DNA of 64,000 nucleotides from an uncultured Granulosicoccaceae bacterium (GTDB lineage Bacteria; Pseudomonadota; Gammaproteobacteria; Granulosicoccales; Granulosicoccaceae): positions 1 to 64,000 of the forward strand of contig CALISD010000060.1 of NCBI GenBank assembly GCA_938041955.1. Direction: 5' to 3'. A program made the translations under genes and the position numbers. Shown one piece after another: positions 1 through 9,061 of this stretch. Position 1 is the stretch's first letter, and each line of letters starts with the position of its first letter. The notes beneath the pieces are model-generated. The model did no database searches and had not been told where the DNA came from. It worked only from the letters and a program-made list of their open reading frames with translations.

Positions 1-102
1 GAGTCTGTATAAGACAACCGGTCGGTAGGAAGATCTGTCGCTTGCGCATAAAGTAACGAGGATGAAAAACAGAAGATCCCTAAAACCAGCATCAGCAAAT
101 AG

Positions 103-268
103 CTAGTGGGCTGTTTGGAAAGTTCGGTAACACGGATCGAAGCCACAGCCGCCATAGCTGCGTTGGAAAAGTTCGACGTAGGCCCTGCTATGCCTGCATT
201 TTTCCGCCTTGCTCTGACGACTGGGGCTGTGAAAAGTTTGTTACCTAACTTCCCGCACGGCCCACTAG
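103..268. mobile_element. MITE-like element, copy A (166 bp)
   Basis: The element starts CTAGTGGGCTGT and ends ACGGCCCACTAG, so its ends are 12-bp terminal inverted repeats with one mismatch. Each end carries a TA next to the GTGGGC repeat, as expected for an element that inserts at TA (IS630/Tc1-mariner type); that assignment is inference. The reverse complement of this stretch recurs at 27006-27170 with about 145 of 166 positions identical by hand alignment. It is too short to encode a transposase. The open frame crossing it (106-309) is not maintained in the other copy, so I treat it as non-coding. Confidence 0.72.
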
Positions 269-1748
269 TCGAACATCTCATGCGGCGCCTGGATTCTCGG
301 TTTATGTAATTTCAAATTATTGGTCGATTCATAATATTTTTGTCATGACGATAATTGTCATGACGAATCGTATACCGATGTCAGGCGGTACGCAAGAAAT
401 GGTTTAACTGAATTGTAAGTTACGCGTGAGAGGCTATCGGGCCAGGTCGTACTTATACTTGTTATGTTATGTTGTGCTGTGACTGTTCTGGTTTATTTGT
501 GAAACGGGTGTTTAGATACGAGGCCTTGCATGCCAGCGCACGCTGCGCCGTCAGACCTAACCACCGCACGATGTTGCGTGATAAAGGGAATACCACTGTA
601 GGGAATCAGATAAGGCTTGAGACTACAAATGCCAATTCTATGCCCTCGTTGCATCCGAACTACATTAGTCACTCATCTCACTAACGACATACAGAATAAT
701 ATCTACACACTCAAACCACATTCTATAAAACTACTTCTGTTGAACAATATACTGTGCATTTAAACCAGCTCGGAGAATGCTGCGCTGCTAACTCAGTCTC
801 GATGTAGGTTTGTAATTGCTGTCGTAGAATTTACGAACGGATCACACGGAGCATATTCGTTACGGTCTATAACAGAGAGAGACTCTGGCGAGTTAGGAGC
901 AGTTGAGCCGGCCAAAGAGTATCAATGCTGAAGAAACCGCAGTGCAGAAAAATCTGATCCTCAATATTGCCTCAGTATTTATTAATAAATTCGAGGACAA
1001 GCCAAAAAGCAGGCTGATATTGCATCGTTAAAATATGCCATTTAAATGATGCGGTTTATGTTGATATTTTTGAGTTCTTTGGCTGATCGGTTTCGGACTG
1101 GCTGTGTTCGTTGTTGGTAAAGAGGTAGAAGTAAAGATAAATAGCTGTGTGTCTTAATCTACATAACGCTACTTCTGCTTTGCAGCTTCCAGCTATATGG
1201 TCAAAGGTGGATAGTACAGGTCAGTCTATTGGCGCGAATACATTTGGCAGTGCGGTCGCGTGCGAAATTGTGCGGTCATCGATAGCCTGCAGCAGATTGT
1301 CGACTTCTATCGTGGCATATCTGTTATACATAAAAACATGCGTTAGTTTATTTCTCGTTACAGTCCGGCTGTAAGTTCGTTGCTATATAAACATCACTAA
1401 AACCTGCTGTAATTGGCATTGCACAATAAGCGCTGTTCAAGGGATAAGCGGCTATTTGTGTGCGGCAGCAAGAAGTTGTGGACAAATCAGGGCTGATCAA
1501 TGCAGGGGGAGTTTGATAGAAGTCGATAACATGATATGTCAAGGTTTGACTCTCTGGTCTGTGTAGCGTTAAGATTTGAGGTTCCAGTCTGATTTGTAAT
1601 GCTACGTATGCTGTGCCCAAGCCCTGACCTTTACAGTTAGCGCTACACCGTACTTCTCGCGTTCCCTGACTCTCTTCGTACCGTCGGGACGCTCTGTGTT
1701 GGTGGTGCGCCGTTGTTAATTATACTAAGAATTAGTTGGAAGAAAATT
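269..1748. other. Long stretch without a supported gene
   Basis: About 1.5 kb between the repeat element and the secreted protein at 1749. Short open frames (469-684 and 1147-1374 on plus, 1348-1620 on minus) have no ribosome-binding site, no recognisable domain and an unconvincing composition. The stretch is probably decayed or non-coding sequence; the only structure I see is the palindrome pair at 342-367. Confidence 0.5.
342..367. promoter_or_regulatory. Tandem GTCATGAC palindromes
   Basis: The perfect 8-bp palindrome GTCATGAC occurs twice, at 342-349 and 357-364, with starts 15 bp apart and a shared flank (TTGTCATGACGA-like). Repeated palindromes at such spacing resemble a tandem operator for a dimeric repressor. 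No convincing gene begins just downstream, so the target is unknown. Confidence 0.25.
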
Positions 1749-2396
1749 ATGAAGTCTATCGCTATAGCAGTCTCACTAGCACTTACGGTAACCATGCCAG
1801 TTCATGCAGCAGATCCATCGAACGGCGCGTGTAATGGTGTGGAGGGGGATCTGGCTGCGCTTTGTAGAAGCGCGTATCGCACCAGCAATAAAGTAGAGGA
1901 GCTTGAAGCGCTCTTGGCTTCTACACAAGATCCTTCTCCGCAACTGGAGCGTCGGCTACTCAAAGAGGAGGAGACATTGGCGGATATCTCGCAGCGATAC
2001 GAAGCGAGTACTGGGCAGCCAGTCCCCGGGTTGATCCCGGTATGTGAACTACCTGAATATAGCGATTGGCTAGCTATTGCCCAAGGTAAACTGCAGGGCG
2101 GTGTGAATGCAGGAATTATATCGAACATGGTGACAGTCACTAAAGAGAGTGCAAATTCGTGCACTGTGTCGTTTTTGTTCAGTGAAGACCACCTAGCGGA
2201 AAAATTTTGCGCTTTAGCGCCTAATTTTACCTTTATCTATTCCGGTGAGATCTCTAGAGACTCCACCTACACTGAGGGAGTGCCATTTGTAGGTGGGTTA
2301 CAAATATGTCGTCGCAACATTGGGCCATTTGTACAGGGTTATGATCCGGTGGACCTCAAGAACTGCGGCTTGGCAGCAGGGTGCCAATCTTTCTAA
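1749..2396 (+). CDS. Secreted protein of unknown function
   Basis: A 215-residue protein that I do not recognise. I chose the ATG at 1749 over an upstream in-frame start at 1713 because it follows an AGTTGGAAGA Shine-Dalgarno-like stretch and gives a standard Sec signal peptide: MKS, a hydrophobic core, and a VHA-A cleavage site near residue 21. The mature part has an acidic, probably helical segment (residues about 30-80, rich in Glu, Leu, Arg) followed by a beta-rich half with about eight cysteines, suggesting disulfides in the periplasm or outside. It stands alone, with a good terminator 65 bp downstream at 2460. Periplasmic or extracellular location is inferred from the signal peptide only. 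Confidence 0.62.
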   Translation: MKSIAIAVSLALTVTMPVHAADPSNGACNGVEGDLAALCRSAYRTSNKVEELEALLASTQDPSPQLERRLLKEEETLADISQRYEASTGQPVPGLIPVCELPEYSDWLAIAQGKLQGGVNAGIISNMVTVTKESANSCTVSFLFSEDHLAEKFCALAPNFTFIYSGEISRDSTYTEGVPFVGGLQICRRNIGPFVQGYDPVDLKNCGLAAGCQSF

Positions 2397-2459
2397 TAAG
2401 TACCGAAGCTTGTCTGGAGCGCTAGGAATTTTAGTTTATTGATAGAACAGGGAGTGAAG

Positions 2460-2492
2460 GCTTGCAGTGCAACACATGTTGCGCTGCAAGCT
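2460..2492 (+). terminator. Hairpin after the secreted-protein gene
   Basis: A 13-bp arm GCTTGCAGTGCAA pairs with TTGCGCTGCAAGC across a short loop (one G-U pair), followed by TTTGACC. It sits 65 bp past the stop of the 1749 gene. The stem is strong but the T-run is short, so this is a probable terminator. Confidence 0.55.
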
Positions 2493-3283
2493 TTGACCTC
2501 GCATATTCCGTTGCTGTCCAGGTTTGCTAAGGTGTAAATTGGTTGTGTTTTATTATTCGAATTGATGCTTGAGCAAGCGCCAATTGGAGTTTTTGGTTAG
2601 ATGGATTGCTCGAGTTTCTTAAGCTTGCTTTCATTGGTTCACAGCCCGTCATGGATTTTTAACAGAGCATAGTAGTTGGTATATGCTCTGGTTACTCGTC
2701 CGGTGCACTATTCCGGTTATTACGACAGTGGAGCTATGTATTTTATTTGACTTTCCAGCTAGGTACACTGAAGCTTACGTAGTTTAAATTGAGCTGTATC
2801 CGGTTTTCTCTGGTTGTCTCAGGGCCTTTGTTTGTCGAGTGACAAGCGGCCTCTTCCGTTGTTGTACTTTCTATTTTTTGATCGACCACCATTAGTCTGT
2901 CAATGGGGAAGTTGAAAAATGCCCCTCCTCTTCATCCGTAAAACTAAGCCTTTGATGTCAGACCACGTGGAATAGAGAAAAAAGCAGCCAGCCGTAACGC
3001 ACTATATTTCGTGTGTGCTGCTCCTGTTTTGAATCTATAGAGCTAAGAGAGTTGCTATGTTGGGGTTGGCATTATGCATTTATTCTCTCGCTCGAAGAGC
3101 GGGCCCAGGCTGCCCGTAACTATAATGAAATATTCGGCTCAAAAAGCCATGCACTGCTCTTCTTTTACTAGTTTTCCGAAGGCGGAATGGCTCAATTCTG
3201 TAAAGAGATAATGAGCAACTAGTGACTGACAGTGGCTTGCCGTACTATGTCGTTAATCTGAAAATGGCTAGAGAACCACCTCA
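2493..3283. other. Stretch without a supported gene
   Basis: About 790 bp of AT-rich sequence with no frame that has both a start signal and protein-like composition. It presumably contains the promoter of the MFS gene at 3284. I see no repeat shared with the arrays elsewhere in the window. Confidence 0.45.
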
Positions 3284-4438
3284 ATGACAAAGTCAATTGG
3301 CGTCGGCTGGCATACCATTGTCGCTTCATCGTCAGTTATGTCTTTGGCGTTGCTTGGTGATGCGTTGCTGTATGCAGTGCTGCCGGTTTATGCCGAGCAC
3401 TTTGGTTTAACGCTCGCGTGGGTTGGGGTGATGTTATCCGCTAACCGCATTGTGCGTGTATTCGCTTATGGAGCGATTGCGAACTTAACGCACAGGTTCG
3501 GCGTTCGCAGTATGTGTATTGGTGCTGCTGTCGTAGCGACGATATCGACCGCAATCTATGGTTTGGGGCAAGGGCCTGCGACATTATTGGTAGCGAGGAT
3601 ACTGTGGGGCCTTACGTATGCCACGTTGGTGTTGGCCACGCTTTCCTACGCAATTGAAGCTCGAGAGAGTGCTGGTACTCGAGTCGGTATCGGCCAGGCG
3701 ATACAGCGTGTGGGGCCAATATTTGCGTTGGTTTTTGGTGCCTGGCTTGTAAGCAAGGTGGGGCCGAACGCGGTATTTCTTATTATTGCGATTCCAACGG
3801 CACTGGCGATACCTGTTGCCATGACACTGCCTAAAAGCGTTGCCACCAGGGTCAAGCGGAGTAAGCCCTCACCTTTATCCCGTCCGGAACCAATAGATGT
3901 TCTTTTCTTTCTGCAGGGATACGGTGTCGATGGTGTATTCGCAGTTTCTATTACATTGATTTTTGCCAGGGATAGCACAATTTCCGAAGCTGTGATGAGC
4001 GGTGGAGTCTTGTTGGCAATGCGACACCTGGGTGAGGTCATTGCCGCGCCGCTATTCGGTTGGATAGCTGATCGATTTGGTGCACGACGAGTGTTTGTGT
4101 TGGCGGCAGCGCTAACCATGGTGGGGTTTGTTGGCGTTGCAGTTGGGCTTACAGTCACTGGTGCGTTGGTTATGTTGTTGTTTAGAGGAGCGCTTGCCTC
4201 GTTAGGCCCCGCGGTGATAGCTCAATCACTTGACGCTGATGAAGATGCCCTTGGCCCGTTGGCACGCATGCAGGCATGGCGTGACATTGGTGCGTCTGCC
4301 GGCCCCCTGGTTACCGGTTTTCTACTTACGATTATATCTGCTGAAATACAACATGGCATGGTCGCGATTGCGTTGGCAGCGGGGTTGGTATATTGGAATT
4401 TTGTGCCACACAATAAAGCACGTCAGACACCGAAATAG
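3284..4438 (+). CDS. MFS transporter
   Basis: A 384-residue integral membrane protein of the major facilitator superfamily, inner membrane, likely a proton-coupled exporter; substrate unknown. The two-halves layout is visible: about six hydrophobic helices, a basic central loop near residues 190-205 (KRSKPSPLSRPEP), then about six more. Family signatures are the loop 2-3 motif around residues 65-75 (NLTHRFGVRSM) and its repeat in the second half (GWIADRFGARRV). Length is normal to slightly short for the family. It starts at ATG 3284 without a strong Shine-Dalgarno, stands alone, and converges on the serine hydrolase gene at 4557. A weak hairpin (GAAACT/AGTTTC) lies in the gap near 4470. Confidence 0.85.
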   Translation: MTKSIGVGWHTIVASSSVMSLALLGDALLYAVLPVYAEHFGLTLAWVGVMLSANRIVRVFAYGAIANLTHRFGVRSMCIGAAVVATISTAIYGLGQGPATLLVARILWGLTYATLVLATLSYAIEARESAGTRVGIGQAIQRVGPIFALVFGAWLVSKVGPNAVFLIIAIPTALAIPVAMTLPKSVATRVKRSKPSPLSRPEPIDVLFFLQGYGVDGVFAVSITLIFARDSTISEAVMSGGVLLAMRHLGEVIAAPLFGWIADRFGARRVFVLAAALTMVGFVGVAVGLTVTGALVMLLFRGALASLGPAVIAQSLDADEDALGPLARMQAWRDIGASAGPLVTGFLLTIISAEIQHGMVAIALAAGLVYWNFVPHNKARQTPK

Positions 4439-4556
4439 CGCGGTGTTAGCTCCGGTGCTGTATAAGGCTTGCGAAACTTCTATGAGTTTCTTACGCCATT
4501 TCCAATTCGGTTTATTGGGTTGCAATTTGATTATCCGACGCTACCCATGCTCCGGC

Positions 4557-6320
4557 TCACTGATTCTTTACGAACACCCATCCCGCGTGCAACAGCGAGC
4601 CGTCTGGCTGAAAAGCGATAGTCTCTCCGCGGCCTCTTATATACCCTTGTAATGTTGCCTCTGAATCGTTAACTACCGACAGTGGCATTTTTTGATCCCC
4701 CATAGAGCCATTGACAGATAAGTGGTAATAACCATCTACATAGGCGAGTTCAACGCCATTGATTTTAAAGAAATCGAGATCTGTTTCAATTGGATTGCTG
4801 AGTGAATAGTTACCGAGTCTGGCGTCCCACGCGGGGTTGCGATTTTGTGATTTAATGCTGGTAGCTATCAATGTGGTTTGACCTGTAGGTCTTCGCGCGA
4901 AAATCATTTTTTTGTCAGCATGTTCTCGAGCAAAAAACGTTTGGTCACCTGTTTCAGGAAGCTTGACGGGTATAAGCCCTAACAATTTCGCCGTTAATGA
5001 GTAGCCGCCCGCATTGTTGCTGGTCAGTTGCAGTTTTTCACCGTCGACCATTACCGAATATTTTTCTGCGTCTCGACTGATATTGATATATCCAAAATTA
5101 GAAATATAGTCGCCTTCGAAACTGGCCTCTGTTCCGATCAGTGCTTTGGAATATACCTTTGGTGCATCAATCGACGCTAGCGGTTTTAGTGTTTTAACCG
5201 TATGTGATAGTCGTAGTATTTCATCAGCAATCTGTTCCAGTCCGCCACTACTGGGGCTGTTCGCAAGTAGTACTACGCCCAGTTTTATTTCAGGAGCAAT
5301 TACCAGTGCTGCACTATGAGCCATTGTCTGTCCCATGTGACCAATAACTGTGTGCTTGTCATCAAGAAAGCGGGAGAAGTGAAACCAGCCAATTGCGTTG
5401 AATCCGTCCGGTTCGTAGGCAGAATCAAATGTTTGTACCTCGAGCATTTCCTGCATAGTTTGCGGGGAGAACAATTGGGATTTGTAAAATCCATTGCCAT
5501 TAATAAGTTTGACCAGATTGCTCAGATCATTAACTGTTGTGACCAGGCCACCGGCGGGCAGATCTCGTAATCCGATTACTGGCACCTCTTGCCCATCCCA
5601 ATAGCTTTTGGCTGCATCTTTACCCGAGATATTAAAGCCGATATTGGAGTTATCCATTTCCAGCGGCCGCAGCAGTGATTCTTCTACGTATCGCGTATAT
5701 GGCATGCCGCTGGTGTTTTCTATTGCGTGCCCCGCCACTGAATAAGCTGCATTGGAATATGCGAATACTGTATTTGGTTGAAATGCAGCGTAGTAACGAT
5801 TCAATCGGGTAGTCACAGATTTATAGGAGTCTGGTTCATTGGTCCACATGCCATCAATGATGGTGTCCGGTATGCCTGCGTGATGCGACAGAATATTTCG
5901 AAGGGTGATTTTATCAATGGAGTCAAAGCGGGTATTCAAGGCAAATTCCGGAACAGCATCTTTTATGGGGGCATCAAGATCAATTTTCCCGCTCTGCCGG
6001 AGCTTCATCACTGCCATGGCAGTAAATAGTTTTGACACTGAGCCCGCCTGATAGGCGGTGGTGTTTGTGGCTTCCCTGTTAGTAGATTTATCTGAAAAAC
6101 CGAATCCTTCGCTCCATACAATTTTCTGATCGTCTACCAGTGCCACGCTTAAGCCGGTAATCCGATGCTTCTTCATCTGAGCAGGAATGTATTTTCCCAT
6201 GTACTCTACGATTGGTGAGTACTGATCTTTCAATAAGCGTTTCGTTGATGGAGGTTTAGGCAGAACACTACATGCTGACAGTGAGAGAAGCACCCACAGG
6301 AAAACCGGAAGTCGAATCAT
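4557..6320 (-). CDS. Class C beta-lactamase-like serine hydrolase lipoprotein
   Basis: A 587-residue serine hydrolase of the beta-lactamase/esterase (family S12-like) fold, probably anchored in the envelope. The N-terminus is a lipoprotein signal with lipobox LSAC (Cys 17). The catalytic set is visible: SVSK near residue 93 (nucleophile Ser and Lys), YSN near 187 (the YxN tyrosine), and HMG near 327 in place of the KTG triad, typical of EstB/penicillin-binding-like esterases. A C-terminal region of about 190 residues (from about 395) is beta-rich and resembles the extra domains found in D-aminopeptidase/esterase relatives. True beta-lactam resistance is unlikely given HxG; peptide or ester hydrolysis is more plausible. 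Monocistronic, convergent with the MFS gene. Confidence 0.85.
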   Translation of the reverse strand: MIRLPVFLWVLLSLSACSVLPKPPSTKRLLKDQYSPIVEYMGKYIPAQMKKHRITGLSVALVDDQKIVWSEGFGFSDKSTNREATNTTAYQAGSVSKLFTAMAVMKLRQSGKIDLDAPIKDAVPEFALNTRFDSIDKITLRNILSHHAGIPDTIIDGMWTNEPDSYKSVTTRLNRYYAAFQPNTVFAYSNAAYSVAGHAIENTSGMPYTRYVEESLLRPLEMDNSNIGFNISGKDAAKSYWDGQEVPVIGLRDLPAGGLVTTVNDLSNLVKLINGNGFYKSQLFSPQTMQEMLEVQTFDSAYEPDGFNAIGWFHFSRFLDDKHTVIGHMGQTMAHSAALVIAPEIKLGVVLLANSPSSGGLEQIADEILRLSHTVKTLKPLASIDAPKVYSKALIGTEASFEGDYISNFGYINISRDAEKYSVMVDGEKLQLTSNNAGGYSLTAKLLGLIPVKLPETGDQTFFAREHADKKMIFARRPTGQTTLIATSIKSQNRNPAWDARLGNYSLSNPIETDLDFFKINGVELAYVDGYYHLSVNGSMGDQKMPLSVVNDSEATLQGYIRGRGETIAFQPDGSLLHAGWVFVKNQ

Positions 6321-6655
6321 AAGTTATGTTCTTACGTGATTTCGTAGAGACTATCATGCAGTATTGAGATCTGCCATTGTCTTCAGGTCGTGCGCCAGAC
6401 AGTGTTGCATTTCGATGTCTGGTCAATATATGCTCAGTTTGCTTTTCGTTCCATGGTTACCGGGTTGCTATGCAATTTTGCAAGCCTTGGTTGCATAGAG
6501 CAAATTGGTAAAAGTTATTGCAGTCTGTTGTCGCGAGGGTGCTACTGGATTGTCCTGTCCTGGGGCGAGGGTCGGGTGACTCTTCCATAGATATTATTTT
6601 GTCGTCGGGCTGGTCGCGTTGAGTTTTGACAATCAATATGGGATATTGATGGACT
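6321..6655. other. Intergenic gap, divergent promoters
   Basis: 335 bp between the divergently oriented hydrolase (minus) and the small protein at 6656 (plus). It must hold both promoters. The short frames here (6390-6590 plus, 6457-6669 minus) overlap each other and have no start signals, so I do not call a gene. Confidence 0.45.
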
Positions 6656-6940
6656 ATGAAAGAAATCAAACAAATGGGTTTTACGCACGCTGATTTCTTT
6701 CGTCTTTTACCGCGTGCAATGGGTGGTAACGAGTACAGCGTGACTGGCGATATCGTTCATGCAACTCTTGCAAAGGGGACGCTGACTATTTCTATTGGAG
6801 AGGAAAAGCAGCGACTGTTAAGTCCGCATGTGGTCATGCCATATACTGATGTGACATTCGAATATAACAATGTTCCTGACGATGTGCGCACCAGCTTCGA
6901 AGAATACTTTCACTTGCGTTTCATGAAGGGTCTGGGTTGA
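6656..6940 (+). CDS. Small conserved-looking hypothetical protein
   Basis: A 94-residue soluble protein with no signal peptide or membrane segment. I do not recognise it by name. The sequence looks coding: an N-terminal helix (KEIKQMGFTHADFFRLLPRA), then alternating hydrophobic strands (GTLTISIGEEK, HVVMPYTDVTFEY) and a C-terminal helix (VRTSFEEYFHLRFMKGLG). The compact alpha-beta layout suggests a small folded domain. It stands alone with a long gap on both sides. The start ATG has only a weak purine-rich stretch ahead. Confidence 0.6.
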   Translation: MKEIKQMGFTHADFFRLLPRAMGGNEYSVTGDIVHATLAKGTLTISIGEEKQRLLSPHVVMPYTDVTFEYNNVPDDVRTSFEEYFHLRFMKGLG

Positions 6941-7068
6941 TCCGGGTGGTGGATTGTATCGATCAATTGACGCCGCATTACACGACGTGACCTGGTAAGG
7001 TTCGCTGACAGTGCCTTGTTTGTCTTTTTGATTATTTGATGATTCTGGCGAACAGTGGCGTTCGTGTG

Positions 7069-7611
7069 CTATCGAACGGACATCGAATCCATTATAACTC
7101 TGCTCTCCTGATCAATAGTATCTCCAAAACAGAACAGAAGAAAACCAGTATTGTCCTGGTAAAATATTTGACTTTTCGTTGGTGCTGTTACATTAAACAG
7201 CTGCACATTTCCTGTCACTCTGGCTGCTGGTTTGCCGTTGACTGTTAAAAAACTGATCTCCGGATCGGGATTATTGGCTATCGTAAGTTCTATAAAATCA
7301 TCGACAATCTCTATTAAGGAGGATTCGGGTGTGAAACCAGAAGACAGCGTACAATTGTCATTGCCACCGAACTCGTTGGTTTCAGGCTTGCTAAATTGCA
7401 CGGTCGTCTCCGTTGGATAGAGCAAAGTCCATGTGACCGGGTAGTACAACTTCACCCGGGAGTCGATGTACGCTACTGTATTTGCAGGGACGCCCGATTG
7501 GGTAACCACTATCGTCGAGTTGTTGTCCTGGTTGTCGTCACTACCCCCACAACCAAATAATGTGGGGATCAGTAGTAACGTAAGTAATCCTTTCCACTTA
7601 CTTGCAACCAT
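7069..7611 (-). CDS. Putative lipoprotein, PsbP/DcrB-like
   Basis: A 180-residue predicted lipoprotein: short basic start, hydrophobic core, lipobox LFGC (Cys about 21) followed by GGSDDNQDNN, a typical flexible linker. The mature domain (about residues 40-178) alternates strands with motifs such as YYPVTWTLL, TVQFSKPETN and VNGKPAARVTG. This pattern resembles the PsbP/DcrB/Mog1 fold, where a protein begins by describing its own physical 'x-x-x-P-x-W' strand. That fold assignment is inference. Two cysteines (CTLSSGF, LLFCFGD) could form a disulfide. It is monocistronic, reading away from the EamA gene. Confidence 0.62.
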   Translation of the reverse strand: MVASKWKGLLTLLLIPTLFGCGGSDDNQDNNSTIVVTQSGVPANTVAYIDSRVKLYYPVTWTLLYPTETTVQFSKPETNEFGGNDNCTLSSGFTPESSLIEIVDDFIELTIANNPDPEISFLTVNGKPAARVTGNVQLFNVTAPTKSQIFYQDNTGFLLFCFGDTIDQESRVIMDSMSVR

Positions 7612-7826
7612 GTTTATATTCTCAATACTTCCCGATCTCAGTCTGGAGAATGAACGAATATTATTTGTCGGTCAAGATGGCTTGTTCGGTGAGCTGACTC
7701 GCTGGATTTTTTGCATAAAGATGCTTAGAAATGTGCCATAACTGCACCGCGTGCCGGGGAGATAGCCAGGGTGCGTCAAATACAGTGAGGCGCGCAACGC
7801 CAGTGGTGATGCCGGTGCTATGATAG

Positions 7827-8789
7827 GTGCTCTGTAGAACTCGTTCTGTATTTGGAAATTCTTTGAATCCTGTTCGTGGTATCGCCCTAAAAATCTTATC
7901 GGTTATTGTTTTTGTTACCATGTTCGGTTTCATCAAGGCTACTGCACAGCAGATTCCGCCGGGTGAGGCGGTGTTTTTCCGTTCTCTGTTCGCGATTCCT
8001 GTGCTTATATTATGGTTGATCCGTAGCGGTGATTTTCCCGGCAACCTGAAAGCTAAAGATCCTATGGGGCATGTGTGGCGCGGTTTGATGGGTACGCTCG
8101 CTATGGCGTCGGGGTTTATGGCCATTGGCTTATTACCACTCCCTGAGGTTGTAGCGATCGGCTATGCCGCCCCCTTGTTAGTGACTATGCTGGCTGCCAT
8201 GTTTCTGGGGGAAAAGATCAGGCTGGTACGATTTTCTGCATTATTACTCGGCCTATTCGGTGTTATGTTGATTTTGTTGCCGAGGCTAACTTTTTTTGAT
8301 GCAGAAGTAGCCAATCGTCTGCAGACCATCGGTGCATTGGTGGCGCTTATGGGTGCGATATTTTCAGCTCTTGCGCAGGTGTTTGCGAGGAAGCTTGTTG
8401 CTACTGAAACAACAGGTTCAATAGTTTTCTACTTCTCACTGATGTCTACTACGCTGGCGTTACTTACTTTACCGTTCGGTTGGAAAGTGCCGACTGGCAA
8501 CGAAGCCCTGTTGCTGGTAGCGGCGGGACTGCTCGGTGGTGTTGGTCAGATTCTGTTAACTGAAAGCTACCGTCATGCAGAGGTTGCTGTAATTGCTCCG
8601 TTTGAGTATTGCTCTATCATTCTTGCCCTTCTGATTGGTTACTTCATATTTGACGAGTTTCCCACCGGTATTATGATGGCAGGTGTCGCGTTGATTATTG
8701 TGGCGGGAATTATCATTATTGAGCGTGAACGCAGATTGGGAATAAATCGTACAGGTAAAGCACGCGGTGCTGTGCCTAATCAGGGTTGA
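7827..8789 (+). CDS. EamA/DMT-family transporter
   Basis: A 320-residue inner-membrane protein of the drug/metabolite transporter superfamily with two EamA repeats. About ten hydrophobic helices are visible; the repeats run about residues 20-150 (ends LGLFGVMLILLPR) and 165-300 (ends AGVALIIVAGIIII). The early motif PPGEAVFFRSLFAIPVL is characteristic of the YdcZ/RarD-like relatives that export metabolites or take up solutes. The substrate cannot be told from sequence. The annotated start is a GTG; an internal start near residue 19-24 would also preserve all helices. It is monocistronic, with a strong hairpin 215 bp downstream. Confidence 0.82.
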   Translation: MLCRTRSVFGNSLNPVRGIALKILSVIVFVTMFGFIKATAQQIPPGEAVFFRSLFAIPVLILWLIRSGDFPGNLKAKDPMGHVWRGLMGTLAMASGFMAIGLLPLPEVVAIGYAAPLLVTMLAAMFLGEKIRLVRFSALLLGLFGVMLILLPRLTFFDAEVANRLQTIGALVALMGAIFSALAQVFARKLVATETTGSIVFYFSLMSTTLALLTLPFGWKVPTGNEALLLVAAGLLGGVGQILLTESYRHAEVAVIAPFEYCSIILALLIGYFIFDEFPTGIMMAGVALIIVAGIIIIERERRLGINRTGKARGAVPNQG

Positions 8790-9003
8790 ACGCTCCCTGT
8801 CTGATATAAGGTGATAATGCGTCTCTAAAGATAGTTGCGCCTATGCGGTTTTTTTTAAGGGTGTGTAAAGGTATAAAAGACCGGCCAACCTAACAGTCAG
8901 ATAAACGGCGACTTTTGAAATAATAGTGTGAAGTCAACGTTGCAGGGCGTTATATGCAAGGTGCATTAACCGATTTCGGTAAACTGTATCTTGGTGTTGT
9001 CAT

Positions 9004-9038
9004 AAGCACTGTCTCAGCTTATTGCGCAGACAGTGCTT
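9004..9038. terminator. Strong hairpin between convergent genes
   Basis: A perfect 11-bp inverted repeat, AAGCACTGTCT and AGACAGTGCTT, encloses a 13-base loop and is followed on plus by ATTTTAT. It lies 24 bp beyond the stop of the minus-strand gene at 9062 and about 215 bp beyond the plus-strand EamA gene, so it may end transcription from both sides. Confidence 0.68.
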
Positions 9039-9061
9039 ATTTTATCGACAATATGATATAG

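Noticed and set aside
106-309. 67-codon plus frame at the start of the window
   Set aside because: It lies within the 166-bp inverted-repeat element and is not preserved in the second copy at 27006-27170.
1802-2164. 120-codon minus frame opposite the secreted-protein gene
   Set aside because: It is a reverse-strand shadow; the plus strand has the signal peptide, Shine-Dalgarno and terminator.
4222-4652. Overlapping frames at the 3' end of the MFS gene (both strands)
   Set aside because: They are shadows of the MFS and hydrolase genes and have no start signals of their own.
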